A DNA stretch of 64,000 nucleotides from Arachis hypogaea (lineage: Eukaryota > Streptophyta > Magnoliopsida > Fabales > Fabaceae). The notes beneath the pieces were generated by a model. The model did no database searches, was not told the origin of the DNA, and saw nothing but the letters and a program-made list of their open reading frames with translations. The DNA lies in the NCBI RefSeq assembly GCF_003086295.3, contig NC_092042.1, positions 44,762,137 through 44,826,136 on the forward strand, in the 5' to 3' direction. A program made the translations under genes and the position numbers. Within the stretch, counting starts at the first letter, position 1. Every line of letters begins with the position of its first letter. Below, one piece after another: positions 32,438-44,188 of this stretch.

Positions 32438-33314
32438 AGGTGGACCCGTTCTTTAATTTCCTTGTTCTTTATTTTCTGTTTTTCGAAAATTATGCTTATG
32501 TTTATCTATGTTTGTGTCTTGTGATCATTAGTGTCTTAGTGTCTATGCCTTAAAGTTATGAATGTCGTATGAATCCATCACCTTTCCTGAAAAAAAAATT
32601 TGTTCTTAATTGAAAAAGAGAAGAATTGCATGAATTTTGAATTTTATAACAGTTTAATTATTTTGATGTGGTGGCAATACTTTTGTTTTCTGAATGTATG
32701 CTTAAATAGTGCATATGTCTTTTGAATTTGTGGTTCATGAATGTTGGCTCTTGAAAGAATGATGAAAAAGGAGACATGTTACTGAGGATCTGAAAAATCA
32801 TAAAAATGATTCTTGAAGCAAGAAAAAGTAGTGATTCAAAAAAAAAATTCGGAAAAAAAAGAGAGAAAGAAAAAGAAAAAGAAAACAAAAAAAAGGGAAG
32901 AAATAAAGTTGTGATCCAAGGCAAAAAGAGTGTGCTTAAGAACCCTGGACACCTCTAATTGGGGACTCTAGCAAAGCTGAGTCACAATCTGCAAAGGTTC
33001 ACCCAATTATGTGTCTGTGGCATGTATGTATCCGGTGGTAATACTGGAAGACAGAGTGCTTTGGGCCACGGCCAAGACTCAATAAGTAGCTGTGTTCAAG
33101 AATCATCATACTTAACTAGGAGAATCAATGACACTATCTGGATTCTGAGTTCCTAAAGAAGCCAATCATTCTGAATTTCAAAGGATAGAGTGAGATGCCA
33201 AAACTGTTCAGAGGCAAAAAGCTAAAAGCCCCGCTCATCTAATTAATACTGATCTTCATAGATGTTTTTGGAATTCATTGCATATTCTCTTCTTTTTATC
33301 TTATTTGATTTTCA
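32438..33314 (+). other. Element F 3' untranslated region
   Basis: No gene is supported. An A/G-rich run at 32835-32900 is the counterpart of the T/C runs in D and G. The block TATCCGGTGGTAATACTGG (about 33030) is conserved among C, D, F, G and I. Confidence 0.6.
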
Positions 33315-33352
33315 GTTGCTTGAGGACAAGCAACAATTTAAGTTTGGTGTTG
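33315..33352 (+). promoter_or_regulatory. Element F hairpin plus polypurine tract
   Basis: GTTGCTTG-AGGA-CAAGCAAC, then AATTTAAGTTTGGTGTTG, then the 3' LTR at 33353. Confidence 0.65.
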
Positions 33353-35087
33353 TGATGAGCGGATAATTTGTACGCTTTTTGGCATTGTTTTTAGTATGTT
33401 TTTAGTATGATCTAGTTAGTTTTTAGTATATTTTTATTAGTTTTTAGTTAAAATTCACTTTTCTGGACTTTACTATGTGTTTGTGTGTTTTTCTGTGATT
33501 TCAGGTATTTTCTGGCTGAAATTGAGGGACCTGAGCAAAAATCTGATTCAGAGACTAAAAAGGACTGCAGATGCTGTTGGATTCTGACCTCCCTGCACTC
33601 AAAGTGGATTTTCTGGAGCTACAGAAGCCCAATTGGCGCGCTCTCAATGGAGTTGGAAAGTAGACATCCTGGGCTTTCCAGCAATATATGATAGTCCATA
33701 CTTTGCCCAAGATTTGATGGCCCAAATCGGCGTTCAAAGTCACCCTCAGGAATTCCAGCGTTAAACGCCGGAACTGGCACAAGAATGGGAGTTAAACGCC
33801 CAAACTGGCACCAAAGCTGGCGTTTAACTCCAAGAAGAGTCTCTACACGAAAATGCTTCAATGCTCAGCCCAAGCACACACCATGTGGGCCCGAAAGTGG
33901 ATTTTTATGTCATTTACTCATCTCTGTAAACCTTAGGCTACTAGTTTCCTATAAGTAGGACCTTTTACTATTGTATTTTCATCTTTTGATCACTCTAGAT
34001 CTCTAGATCATCTTTGGATCTGAGATCATCTTGGTTCTTCTGGTTTCCTCTCTGGGGCCGAGGCCAATGATCACTTTTGTTCTTATGTATTTTCAACGGT
34101 GGAGTTTCTACACACCATAGATTAAGGTGTGGAGCTCTGCTGTACCTCGAGTATTAATGCAATTACTATTGTTCTTCTATTCAATTCCGCTTGTTCTTGT
34201 TCTAAGATATCACTTGTTCTTCAACTTGATGAATGTGATGATCCGTGACACTCATCATCATTCTCACCTATGAACGTGTGACTGACAACCACCTCCGTTC
34301 TACCTTCGATTGGGTGAATATCTCTTGGATTCCTGATACACGATGCATGGTTGATCGCCTGACAACCGAGCGCTCGCCTGACAAATGAGCCAGCCATTCC
34401 GTGAGATCAGAGTCTTCGTGGTATAGGCTAGAACTGATGGCGGCATTCAAGAGAATCCGGAAGGTCTAACCTTGTCTGTGGTATTCTGAGTAGGATTCAA
34501 TGATTGAATGACTGTGACGTGCTTCAAACTCCTGAAGGCGGGGCGTTAGTGACAGACGCAAAAGAATCACTGGATTCTATTCCGGCCTGATCGAGAACCG
34601 ACAGATGGATAGCCGTGCCGTGACAGGGTGCGTTGAACATTTCCACTGAGAGGATGGGAGGTAGCCACTGACAACGGTGAAACCCTTGCTTAAGCTTGCC
34701 ATGGAAAGGAGTAAGAAGGATTGGATGAAGACAGTAGGAAAGCAGAGAGACGGAAGGGACAGCATCTTCATATGCTTATCTGAAATTCCTACCAATGAAT
34801 TACATAAGTATCTCTATCTTTATCTTTATGTTTTATTCGTATATCACCATACCCATTTGAGTTTGCCTGACTAAGATTTACAAGGTGACCATAGCTTGCT
34901 TCATACCAACAATCTCTGTGGGATCGACCCTTACTCGCGTAAGGTTTATTACTTGGACGACCCAGTACACTTGCTGGTTAGTTGTGCGAAGTTGTGTTTA
35001 TGCCATGGTATTGAACACCAAGTTTTTGGATTCATTACCGGGGATTATTTGATTTGTGAAAAGTATTGATCACAATTTCGTGCACCA
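33353..35087 (+). mobile_element. Element F 3' LTR
   Basis: A 1,735-bp LTR, TGATGAGCGG to GTGCACCA, followed by AAGGC. Near its 3' end is CCAAGTTTTTGGATTCATTACCGGGGATT, written here as two parts: CCAAGTTTTTGG and ATTCATTACCGGGGATT. This looks like an old LTR end plus primer site now inside the LTR. A 60-70 bp segment near 34350-34410 is absent from C, D and G but has a counterpart in I (about 59650-59710). Confidence 0.9.
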
Positions 35088-35092
35088 AAGGC

Positions 35093-35262
35093 GCCAGTTG
35101 GAACCGCCCGTCCACCTGCACATCTCAGCATGCACCAAGGACGGTGCAATCTTTAAGTGTGGGGAGGTCGATACCGATCTCCACGGGTTAGTTAGTCCCT
35201 TCTCAACACCAATTTTTGTTTTTCATTGTTGCATTTGCATATTTGATTGCATTATAGTTTGA
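35093..35262 (+). pseudogene. Element B ORF2, 3' part
   Basis: Continuation of the frame from 29107: LEPPVHLHISACTKDGAIFK, CGEVDTDLHG, then a hydrophobic end. Part of the frame overlaps the internal hairpin and PPT-like motif at 35131-35172, so the open frame may be incidental. Confidence 0.3.
35131..35172 (+). promoter_or_regulatory. Internal hairpin plus PPT-like motif in element B
   Basis: TGCACC-AAGGAC-GGTGCA, then ATCTTTAAGTGTGGGGAGGT. The stem is 6 bp and differs from every other copy, but pairing, the AGGA core and spacing to TTTAAGTGTGG are kept. Confidence 0.55.
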
Positions 35263-36537
35263 TTTTGTGCATATTTTACCACTTGGTTAAAGTAATATTT
35301 TCTTTTTCAAGAAATTTTTATAGTATTTCACTAATTTGAATAAAACTTTTTGAAAAACTTGTTTGAAGAAATCTTATTTTGGAACATGGTTTAGAGCTCG
35401 AACACACAAAACCGTGAGATTTTGAGCCTATTTGATTGGTTGCATTTTATCAACCAATATTTTATTTTTGGTGTGTGTTTTTCTCTCTAAAATTGTGATC
35501 TTTGTCTTGCTTAATTCTATATTTCCATTGTTTGATGTATGCATGCACTGATATGATTGAGGCCTTTGTTTCACTGAGTTTACATACCCATATGGCCTTA
35601 CCCTTTCATTATCCTTTACAAACCAATTTGAGCCTAATATACCCATTTGTTCTTTACTTTAGCTCATTACTAACTCTAAGCGGAAAACAATAATGTCCTT
35701 AATTTGAATCCTTGGTTAGCTTAGACTAGTAAAAGTGCTCATGATTTAAGTGTGGGGAAGTTAGGTTTGAAAATATTTGGTTTGAATAATTGGGTGTTGT
35801 ATATTTTAGTGAAAAATGTGCAAAATAATAGTTGAGCACATATTATTGCATTCAATACTTTAATCATATGCATTGAGAAAAATAAAAGAAAAAGAAAAAG
35901 AAAAAGAAAAGAGCAAATAATAAAAGGGGACAAAATGCCCCAAAGTAAGTGTTGGTATCAATGCATATGTTCTGAACTCAAATTGAGGATGCATGAATAT
36001 GTGGAAAAAACAGTTAATGGGAAGTTAGATTTTGCATTTTAATTAAATGGATTGTCTTAAGTTAGACGGAAAGTTTATGTTAATTAAGGATTCAGATTTT
36101 AGTCCACTTGGCCAAATACAATCCTACCTTGACCCTAACCCCATTACAACCCTTAAAAGACCTCTTGATTTGTGTATTGGTGCATTAAATTTTTGTTGAT
36201 TGTTAGATGAAGAGCAAGCTATAGAAAGCAAGATTAGTAGAGAATTGAGAGAATTGACCCTAGACACTTGAGAGTTAGAATGATATACACTACCAGTAAG
36301 GGTTCAGTGCTCAATTCTATATTCCCTGCTTTCATGAGCTATCTTCTTCTTGCAAGTTCATTGTACTGTATTTTGTAATTTGAATTAGTGAAATCCGGTT
36401 CATATTTGTTCTTGAAAGATTTATTTACTTTTCACCAAGTAGGTAGAAACATTTTGCATGTAGTTGCATTCACATAGATAGGTTGCATTTCATAGATTAT
36501 ATCATTCCTCTTCACTTCTTTATAGTTTCTCTTGAGC
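35263..36537 (+). other. Element B 3' internal non-coding region
   Basis: AT-rich; no gene supported. TTTAAGTGTGGGGAAG recurs at about 35746 without a hairpin. An AAAAGAAAAAG run stands at 35880-35912. Positions 36080-36530 are similar to 1-480 (element J). Confidence 0.55.
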
Positions 36538-36576
36538 TTAGCATGAGGACATGCTAATGTTTAAGTGTGGGGAGGT
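36538..36576 (+). promoter_or_regulatory. Element B hairpin plus polypurine tract
   Basis: TTAGCATG-AGGA-CATGCTAA (36538-36557), then TGTTTAAGTGTGGGGAGGT, then the 3' LTR. This is a good polypurine tract, and the hairpin is a perfect 8-bp stem. Confidence 0.7.
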
Positions 36577-38090
36577 TGATAAACCACTATTTTATGGTTT
36601 ATCTTGTGCTCAATTGAGTGGTTTTTATCAACTCTTTACCCACTTATTCATATGATTTGCATGTTTTATATTTTCCTTTCTGATTCTATGCTATGATTGA
36701 AAACATGCTTCTTTGGCTTTTATTTCCTTTTATTTAATCCTTTCTTATTACCATTAAATGTCTTGATATGTCTGTTAAGTGATTTCAGGAATTATAGGAC
36801 AGGAATGGCTTAAAGGATGAAAAGGAAGCATGCAAAAGTGGAAGGAATACAAGAAGTTGAAGGAACTGCAAAGCTGTCAGCCTGACCCTCTCGCACTAAA
36901 ACGATCATAACTTGAGCTACAGAGATCCAAATGATGCGGTTCTACTTGCGTTGGAAAGCTAACGTCTGGGGCTTCGATTTGATATATAATTCGCTATAGT
37001 GGCCGTACAGATAGGCAACGCGAACGCATGCTCCACGCGGACGCGTTGCATTTGCGAATATCATTCCACGCAAACGCGTGGATGACACCTCCGCGTCACT
37101 TTGCCGCGACCTGTACGGACCAGATTTCACAATCAGTGATTTCTGGGCTGTTTCTGACCCAGTTTTCGACTCAGAGAACACAGATTAGAGGCTATAAAGT
37201 GGGGGAATGCATCCATTCATAATTAAGCTTTGATAATTCATAATTTTTAGTTTAGTTGTAGTTTTTAGAGAGAGAGAGAGGTTCTCTCCTCTCTCTTAGG
37301 ATTTAGGATTAGGATTCCTCTTAAAGGATTTAGGATTTATTATTATTTCAACTTACAATCTCTTCTAAGCTCCAGGTTCAATATTCCTTTATTTTGACTT
37401 CTCTTCTACTTTGAGATACTTTAATGCTTTTATTTATGTTTGATTTATGTTGCCCAATTGGCTTATGAATATTTTTCATGTTAGATTTGACTGCTTTGAA
37501 TGAATGTTAATTGAGGTATTCAAGATATTTATGATTCTTATTTAGCTTTTTATATTATTGGCTTTAATTGATTACTTGGAAGCTCTTGAGTTATCAACTA
37601 TTCAGGATTGATTGTTATGTCAGCTGATTAATTGGAATTCCACTAACTCTAGTCTTTCCTTAGGAGTTGGCTAGGACTTGGGAAATCTAACCAATTGGTT
37701 TACTTGACTTTCCCTTGCTTACACAAAGGTTAACTAAGTGGGATTAACTTCCATTCTCATAGGAGTAACTAGGATAGGACTTCCGAATTTTCATATCTTG
37801 CCAAGAGTTTATTTTACAGTCATTTATTTATTTTATTTGCCATTTAATTTACTTGTTCCTCACTTTCAAAACCCCCAATTTACAAAACTCATAACCAATA
37901 ATAAGAACACACCTCCCTGCAATTCCTTGAGAAGACGACCCGAGGTTTAAATACTTTGGTTATCAATTTATTTAGGGGTTTGTTACTTGTGACAACCAAA
38001 ACGTTTGTACGAAGGGATTTCTGTTGGTTTAGAATCTATACTTACAACGCGACTTTATAAAATTCTTTACTAGCAAAAATCCTAACGTCA
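36577..38090 (+). mobile_element. Element B 3' LTR
   Basis: A 1,514-bp LTR paired with 3028-4537. TATA box at 37193-37198; ACGCG motif group at about 37018-37100; GAGAGAGAGAG at 37269. It ends at the GGGAC duplication. Confidence 0.92.
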
Positions 38091-38095
38091 GGGAC

Positions 38096-38999
38096 ATGCC
38101 AATGGGAGTTTTATATGTTGTCCGGTATGCCCAGAGAGCATCATCAAGCTTCCTAGACCAGTCCTTTCTTGAAACACTGACGGTCTTCTCTAGAATCCTC
38201 TTAAGTTTTCTGTTGGAAACTTCAACCTGTCCACTTGTCTAAGAGTGATAGGGGGTTGCCACTTTATGACAAACTCCATATCTCTGCAGAAGAGAGTCCA
38301 ACTATCTGTTGCAGAAATGGCTTCCTCCATCACTAATGAGTGTCCTCGGGACACCAAATCGGCTAAAGATATATCTCTGAAGAAAGCTCATGACCACCTT
38401 GGCATCATTGGTGGGTAGAGCCACAGCTTCCACCCACTTGGACACATAATCAACTGTCACTAGAATATAGTTGTTTGAATGTGAGGGTGGAGAGGGTCCC
38501 ATGAAGTCAATACCCCACATATCAAATAACTCAACCTCAAGAATCCCCTGCTATGCCATTTCATGGTTGGCAGGGAGATTCGTGGCTTTTTCACATCTGT
38601 CACAGTGCTTCACAAATGCTCTTGCGTCCCTGAAGAGAGTCGGCCAGTAGAATCTGCTCTGAAGGACCTTTATAGTTGTCATTTCACCACTAAAATGGCC
38701 TCCATAATCTGAACCATGACAGTGCCAGAGAATCTACTGTGTTTCTTCATCTGGGACATATCTCCGGATGATACCATCTGAACACCTCTTAAAAAGATAT
38801 GGTTTCTCCCAAATGTAGTATTTTGCATCTGTCAATAGCTTCTTTACTTGTTGCCTACTGTACTCATTTGGAATGAAATTCATGGCTTTATAATTTGCAA
38901 TGTTTGTAAACCATGGAGCCTGCTGAATGAGAAACAACTGCTCATCCAGAAATATCTCATTCACAGCTGTGGGTGGTTGTACTCCTGCTTCAGACTAAA
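38096..38999 (-). pseudogene. Element A integrase, N-terminal and core part
   Basis: In sense: LFLIQQAPWFTNIANYKAMN, LTDAKYYIWEKPYLFKRC, a zinc-binding region with decayed spacing, the first core Asp in [18 protein letters not shown], then [14 protein letters not shown] and the second Asp in [13 protein letters not shown]. The Glu region follows at about 38230 with stops. The gene is then cut by element B and ends at 2598-3027. Several stops (near 38296, 38521-38733 and 38995) make it non-functional. Confidence 0.85.
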
Positions 39000-40688
39000 T
39001 TCTAGAGAGATGGTCAGCTACTTGATTTTCTAACCCTTTCCTATCTTTTATCTCAATATCAAACTCATGAAGGAGCAACACGATCTGATTAATTTTGGTT
39101 TAGAATCCTGTTTGGTTAGAAGGTACTTCAAAGCAGCATGATTAGTATAAATAATAACTTTAGAACCAAGTAAATAGGACCTAAACTTATCAACAGCATA
39201 CACAATAGCTAATAATTTCTTTTCTGTAGTTGTGTATTTCTTTTGTGCATCATTTAACACACGACTGGCATAATAAATGACATGTACAAGATTACCATGC
39301 CTCTGTCCTAAAACAGCTCCTATAGCAAAATCACTGGCATCACACATCAATTCAAATGGTAAATCCCAGTCAGGGGGAGCTATAATGGGATCAGAGGTAA
39401 GGTTTGCTTTCAGAGTTTCAAAAGAATGCAGACAATCAAAATCAAAGACAAAAGGAACATCAACAACCAACAGGTTGCTCAATGGTTTAGCAAATTTAGA
39501 AAAGTCCTTTATAAATCTCCTATAAAATCCTGCATGACCCAAGAAACTCCTGACTGCCTTAACATTTTCTGGTGGTGGTAATTTTTCAATTACCTCCACC
39601 TTTGCTCTGTCAACCTCAATCCCCTTACTTGAAATCCGGTGTCCAAGAACAATACCTTTTGTGACCATAAAATGGCATTTTTCCCAATTCAAAACAAGGT
39701 TTGATTCTTGACACCGTTTCAAGACAAGAGATAAATGCTTAAGGCAGGATTTAAAAGAATTACCAAAAATAGAAAAGTCATCCATAAATACCTCAATGAA
39801 CTTTTCAACCATGTCAGAAAAAATTGAAAGCATACACCTCTGAAAAGTTGCTGGAGCATTACAAAGTCCAAATCGCATTCTCCTGTAGGCAAATACTCCA
39901 AAGGGGCATGTGAATGCTGTCTTCTCTTGATCTTGAGGGTCCACTGCAATTTGATTATATTCAAAATATCCATCTAAAAAATAATAAAAAGCATGACCAG
40001 CTAACCTCTCAAGCATTTGATCAATGAAAGGCATGGCAAAATGATCCTTCCTTGTAGCAGTGTTGAGCCTTCTGTAGTCTATACACATTCTCCATCCTGT
40101 GATTGTTCTTGTAGGAATAAGCTCATTCTTTTCATTCTGGATCACTGTCATCCCTCCTTTCTTGGGAACTACCTGCACAGGACTTACCCAAGGACTGTCT
40201 GAAATAGGATAAATAATACCTGCTTCCCAAAATTTCATTACCTTTTTTTGGAGCACCTCTTTCATGATTGGAATGAGTCTCCTTTGTGGTTGCACAACTG
40301 GTTTAACATCATCTTCAAGAAGGATCTTGTGCATACATTTGGTTGGACTAATCCCCTTCAAGTCACTAATGGTCCACCCAAAAGCTGTTTTATGGTTCTT
40401 GAGCACTAAAACAAGTGCCTCTTCCTCTTCAGGCTTCTGGGAAGTGCTAATAATCACCATATATGAATCATTTTCACCCAAGAACATATATTTCAGAGAA
40501 GAATATAAAGGTTTCATCTCAAGCTTGGGGGGTTCCTCCTCTGCTTTAGGCGTGTGAACCACAGCCTTCTGGAGTGGTGAATCATCAACTTCCACTAATT
40601 CATACTCAGAAATAGGATCCAGAATGTCATCAAGTACCTCAGCTTTCAGTACCTCTTGAACAAGTGGTTCAATAACATCTATTTTCAT
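39000..40688 (-). pseudogene. Element A reverse transcriptase and RNase H
   Basis: One open frame of 546 codons (39048-40688). RT blocks: ISDSPWVSPVQVVPKKGGMT, WRMCIDYRRLNTATRKDHFA, YYFLDGYFEYNQIAVDPQDQ (catalytic Asp), PFGVFAYRRMRFGLCNAPAT and EVFMDDFSIFGNSF (Asp pair). Connection: [20 protein letters not shown]. RNase [39 protein letters not shown] and [20 protein letters not shown]. The last motif has Asn where C has the catalytic Asp (YTDH), so RNase H should be inactive. The frame is lost after PKLIR at about 39090. The long open frame suggests A is not very old. Confidence 0.88.
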
Positions 40689-40742
40689 GCACCCTTCAGA
40701 ATCATTAGGGTGTTTGAGAGCCTTAAAAATATTTAGGACCGC

Positions 40743-41290
40743 CTATTCTTCATTGACCCTCAGGGATAATTCAACCTTTTGCACATCAATCAGAGCTCTA
40801 CATATAGCTAAAAAGGGTCTACCAAGTATAATAGAGGATTTTACCTCTTCTTCCATGTCTAATATAACAAAATCAACAGGAAAAATAAATTGTTCTACTT
40901 TAACAAGTAAATCCTCAACAACACCCACAGGTAATTTAACAGAAAGATCAGCAAGTTAAAGAGAAATACGAGTGGGTTTTACCTCCTCAATTTGAAGCTT
41001 TTTCATCACTGAAAGTGGCATTAGATTGATGCTAGCTCCAAGATCACATAAAGCTCTCTGAATGGTGACATCTCCAATGGTGCAAGAAATTATAAAGCTC
41101 CCTGGATCTGACATCTTCTCAGGAAGGTTGTGTTGAATAATGGCACTGCATTCTTTAGTTAACACCACTGTTTCTTGTTCCTTCCAATTCCTCTTGTGGG
41201 TCAACAATTCTTTCATAAATTTAGCATAGAGAGGCATTTGCTCAAGAGCCTCTGCAAAAGGAATGTTGATCTGTAGCTTCTTGAAGACAT
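40743..41290 (-). pseudogene. Element A aspartic protease
   Basis: In sense: MPLYAKFMKELLTHKRNW, IISCTIGDVTIQRALCDLGA (catalytic Asp in DLGAS), SVMKKLQIEEVKPTRISL, a stop near 40953, then VVEDLLVKVEQFIFPVDFVI and SSIILGRPFLAICRALIDVQ. A second stop near 40740 precedes the RT frame. It corresponds to the protease of C at about 22480-22950. It would cleave the gag-pol precursor. Confidence 0.82.
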
Positions 41291-42969
41291 CTAAAAATTT
41301 AGAAAACTGCTCAAGAGCCTCTGAGGATATGACATTTTTAGCTTGTATTTAGGAGCCTTTGGCAAGGTAGGATAAGTGTCAAGAGAATCAGGGAATGGGT
41401 TGTCTGCACACTTAGGAGGGGCGCGCTCTACTTCTTCCTTCTTCTCCTTTGGAGCTTCTTTTTCAACTAATTCTTCATTGGCCTTGGTCTCAAAGCCAGC
41501 TACTTTACCACTTCTCAATTGAATAACCTTGCAGTCTTCTCTTGGGTTCACCACTGTATCACCTGGAAATGTACTTGTAGACCTCTCAGATATTTGCTTG
41601 CTCAGCTGGCCCATTTGCACTTCCAAGTTTCTAATGGAGGCTTTGGTTTCCTGCATAAAACTCCTCATCATCTCCCAATTAGAATCTTCTTGGGATTTAG
41701 AGTTTGCCTGCTGAGATGATTGTTGCTGCTGAGACTGAAATTGGCGGTTATTGTAATTGTTCTGTTGGAAACCGTCCTGAAAATTATTGTTGAAATTCTG
41801 AGGTCTCTGAGGTTGGTCCCTCCACCCAAAATTTGGGTGATTTCTCCATCCTTGATTGTATGTCTTAGAATATAGGTCATTATTGGGATTTCTAGAACCA
41901 CTCCCCATGTAATGACCTATTTAGAAGAGGATTGAGCATAATCATAATTATCATTTTGCTCTAAATTTCCTGTCATGTCATAGGAGACCTCTTGAGGTGG
42001 ATTTTGGGTGTTGATAGCTGAGACTTGCATGCCACCCATGTGTTGAGTAAGTATACTTATTTGCTGAGACATAAGCTTGTTCTGAGTAAGAATAGCATTA
42101 AGAGCTTCTACTTCAATGACACCCTTCTTCTGAGGAGCCTCAGAGTTCACAGGATTCCTGTTAGATGAGTATAAATATTGGTTGCTAGCAACCAATTCAA
42201 TAAGCTCAATAGTCTCTTCCGGTGTCTTCTTCTTATGTAATGAACCTCTTGCAGAATTATCTAAGCACATCTTGGACATTTCACCCAAACCTTCATAAAA
42301 GATATCTAGTTGGGTCTACTTGGAGAACATGTCTGGAGGACATTGCCTAGTTAGTAGCTTGTATCTCTCCCAAGCTTCATACAGAGTTTCACCATCCTTC
42401 TGCCTGAAGGTCTGAACCTCCACCCTAAGCTTAGTCAGCTTCTTTGGTGGGAAAATTTAGTGAGAAACTCAATAACAACCTTGTTCCAAGTGTCTAGACT
42501 CTCCTTGGATTGGGAATCTAGCCATAGCTTTGCTCCACCCCTCAGAGCAAACGGGAAGAGCATGAGTTTGTATACCTCTGGGTTCACTCCATTTGTCTTC
42601 ACAGTATCACAAATCTGCAGAAAACTAGAAATAAACTCATTTGGGTCTTCATGGGGAAGACCATGATACTGGCAGTTTTATTACACCAGGGTGACCAGTT
42701 GTGGCTTCAACTCAAAGTTGTTCGCAGCTATAGGAGGCACCACAATACTTTTTCCATAAAGATCTGTAGTAGGAGTAGAGTAAGAGCCAAGTACTCTCCT
42801 TTGTTGCTCATTCCCATTCGGATTTGCCACATTGGCATTATCAGCATTGTTAGGATCCATAGCGGATTCTGCAACCTTGCAAAGTCTTGCTCGTTGTAAA
42901 TGCTACCTAAAAGTCCTTTCAGGTTCAGGATCAAAGTCTAAGAGATGTTCTTTGTCTCTGTTCCTGTGC
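41291..42969 (-). pseudogene. Element A gag
   Basis: The probable start is near 42969 (MHRNRDKEHLLDFDPEPERT). Recognisable parts are RRVLGSYSTPTTDLYGKSIV, the shared FELKPQLV, a frame-shifted centre (42300-42660), then MSKMCLDNSARGSLHKKKTP, LIELVASNQYLYSSNRNPVN and ALNAILTQNKLMSQQISILT. A Gln/Asn-rich part follows (FQQNNYNNRQFQSQQQQ) with IRNLEVQMGQLSKQISER. Stops occur near 42900, 42680, 42315, 41914 and 41318, with at least one frameshift near 42450. It is the same gag type as C, D and G. No zinc knuckle was found. Confidence 0.8.
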
Positions 42970-43201
42970 ATAAACAACCAGAAGACAAGAAAATATGGAA
43001 CTCTCTACGTCAGAGTGTAGAGAATTCCCACTGAGGTAACCTGAACTTAGGAAAAACCAAAATTAATTTCAGAAATTACTAAAAATATTAGTGTTATTAA
43101 AATATTTTTTTTGAAAATATTAAAAATAGATTTTAATAAAACTAAAACTAAAACACCTAATCTAAGCAATCAAACAACTAATAGTTGTTAATTACTACCA
43201 A
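42970..43201 (-). other. Element A 5' leader
   Basis: A short AT-rich leader between primer site and gag, without palindrome array or gene. Confidence 0.5.
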
Positions 43202-43219
43202 TCTCCGGCAACGGCGCCA
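43202..43219 (-). promoter_or_regulatory. Element A primer binding site (tRNA-Asp type)
   Basis: The plus strand reads TCTCCGGCAACGGCGCCA, one mismatch from the tRNA-Asp(GTC) 3' end. It is 6 nt from the LTR. Confidence 0.88.
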
Positions 43220-43225
43220 AAAACT

Positions 43226-44188
43226 TGGTGCGGAATTTCTAACCACAAACTAACCGGCAAGTTCACCGGGTCGTACCAAGTAATACCTCAGGTGAGTGAG
43301 GGTTGATCACACAAGGATTGATGGACTAAGCAACAATGGATAAATGATTTACTTAGTTAGGCAAGAAAAAATGGTTTTGAGATGTTCAAAAGGTTTAAAA
43401 AGTGACTTCAAAATATCAGAAGGCAGCAAGTAATTAAGTTGAAAATAAAATATGGGAGAAAACAGTTAAGACTTCAGAGTTATCTATTTTCCTGATTGAC
43501 TTTTCTTATTAACTGTTTTAATCATGCAAGATTTAATTCATGGCAAACTATTTGTGACTAGACCCTAATTCCTTAGACCTTCCTAGTCTCCTCTAAAATT
43601 CATCAACTGCCAATTCCTTGGTCAATTAATTCCAATTAGAGGGTGATGATCAAATTCCAGTTTATATGCCACAAGAATCCTAATTATCCAAAAATAAGGG
43701 GATTATATGTCACGTATCCCGTTAAATACAAACAATTAGAAATTTAGGATAATATGTTTTCAAGCTGTTGTTCAAGTAAAGAGCTTTTCCAAGTTATACA
43801 AGAATTCAATTAGAACATGGGTCATACTTCCGTTCCTCCCAAAATTTATAAAATAAAGAACGAAAAAAATTATTGAAATATAAATCAAAATATGAATTAA
43901 AATAGAAAAATAATAGTGTTAATCCATACAATAGAGAGAGCTCCTAACCTTAACAGTTGAGGTTTAGTTGCTCATGATTGAGAGAAAAACTTAGGATTCA
44001 AGTAAATTGTCTGAGATACGGAATGTTAATTGGTATAGAATTGAATTGTCTTTTATATCTAATACTAATTAATTTAAAATCTAATATCTGAAATTAAGAT
44101 AATATCTTTTCCTATTTTTTTCAATTCAAATTTGAATCAGAATCAATTAAATAATCCACGCCTTGTAACCTAGGGACCACTTGGCGTC
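43226..44188 (-). mobile_element. Element A 5' LTR, inner part (split by G)
   Basis: The LTR starts (plus strand) TGGTGCGGAATTTCTAACC next to the primer site. After 963 bp it is interrupted by element G. The other part is 54385-54687, giving about 1.26 kb in total. The sequence differs from the C/D/F/G/I LTRs except in the region around ACTAACCGGCAAGTTCACC. Confidence 0.82.

Larger units (their letters stand above)
29186..35087 (+). mobile_element. Element F: deleted non-autonomous gag-PR + ORF3 element
   Basis: A plus-strand copy of the D/G/I type. It is flanked by AAGGC (29181-29185 and 35088-35092), starts TGATGAGCGG and ends CGTGCACCA. It keeps 852 bp of the 5' LTR, then jumps at 30035-30037 straight into the protease region. 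The rest of the 5' LTR, primer site, leader and most of gag (about 4.5 kb by comparison with G) are gone. ORF3, PPT and a complete 1,735-bp 3' LTR remain. It lies inside element B in the same orientation. Confidence 0.92.
3028..38090 (+). mobile_element. Element B: non-autonomous LTR retrotransposon with nested inserts
   Basis: Two direct LTRs (3028-4537 and 36577-38090) start with TGATAAACC and end with TCCTAACATCA or TCCTAACGTCA. The element is flanked by GGGAC at 3023-3027 and 38091-38095. Removing the nested elements C and F leaves about 7.5 kb. It has a tRNA-Asp-type primer site, one long ORF of unknown function and no RT, RNase H or integrase. It must have been mobilised in trans. It interrupts the integrase gene of element A on the opposite strand. 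Its age relative to A, C and F is fixed by the nesting. Confidence 0.92.

Noticed and set aside
35085..35100. CACCAAAGGCGCCAG after the F 3' LTR looks like a primer binding site
   Set aside because: AAGGC is the target-site duplication (also at 29181-29185) and the rest is element B sequence. A real primer site would continue as CCGTTGCCGGGGA, which it does not.
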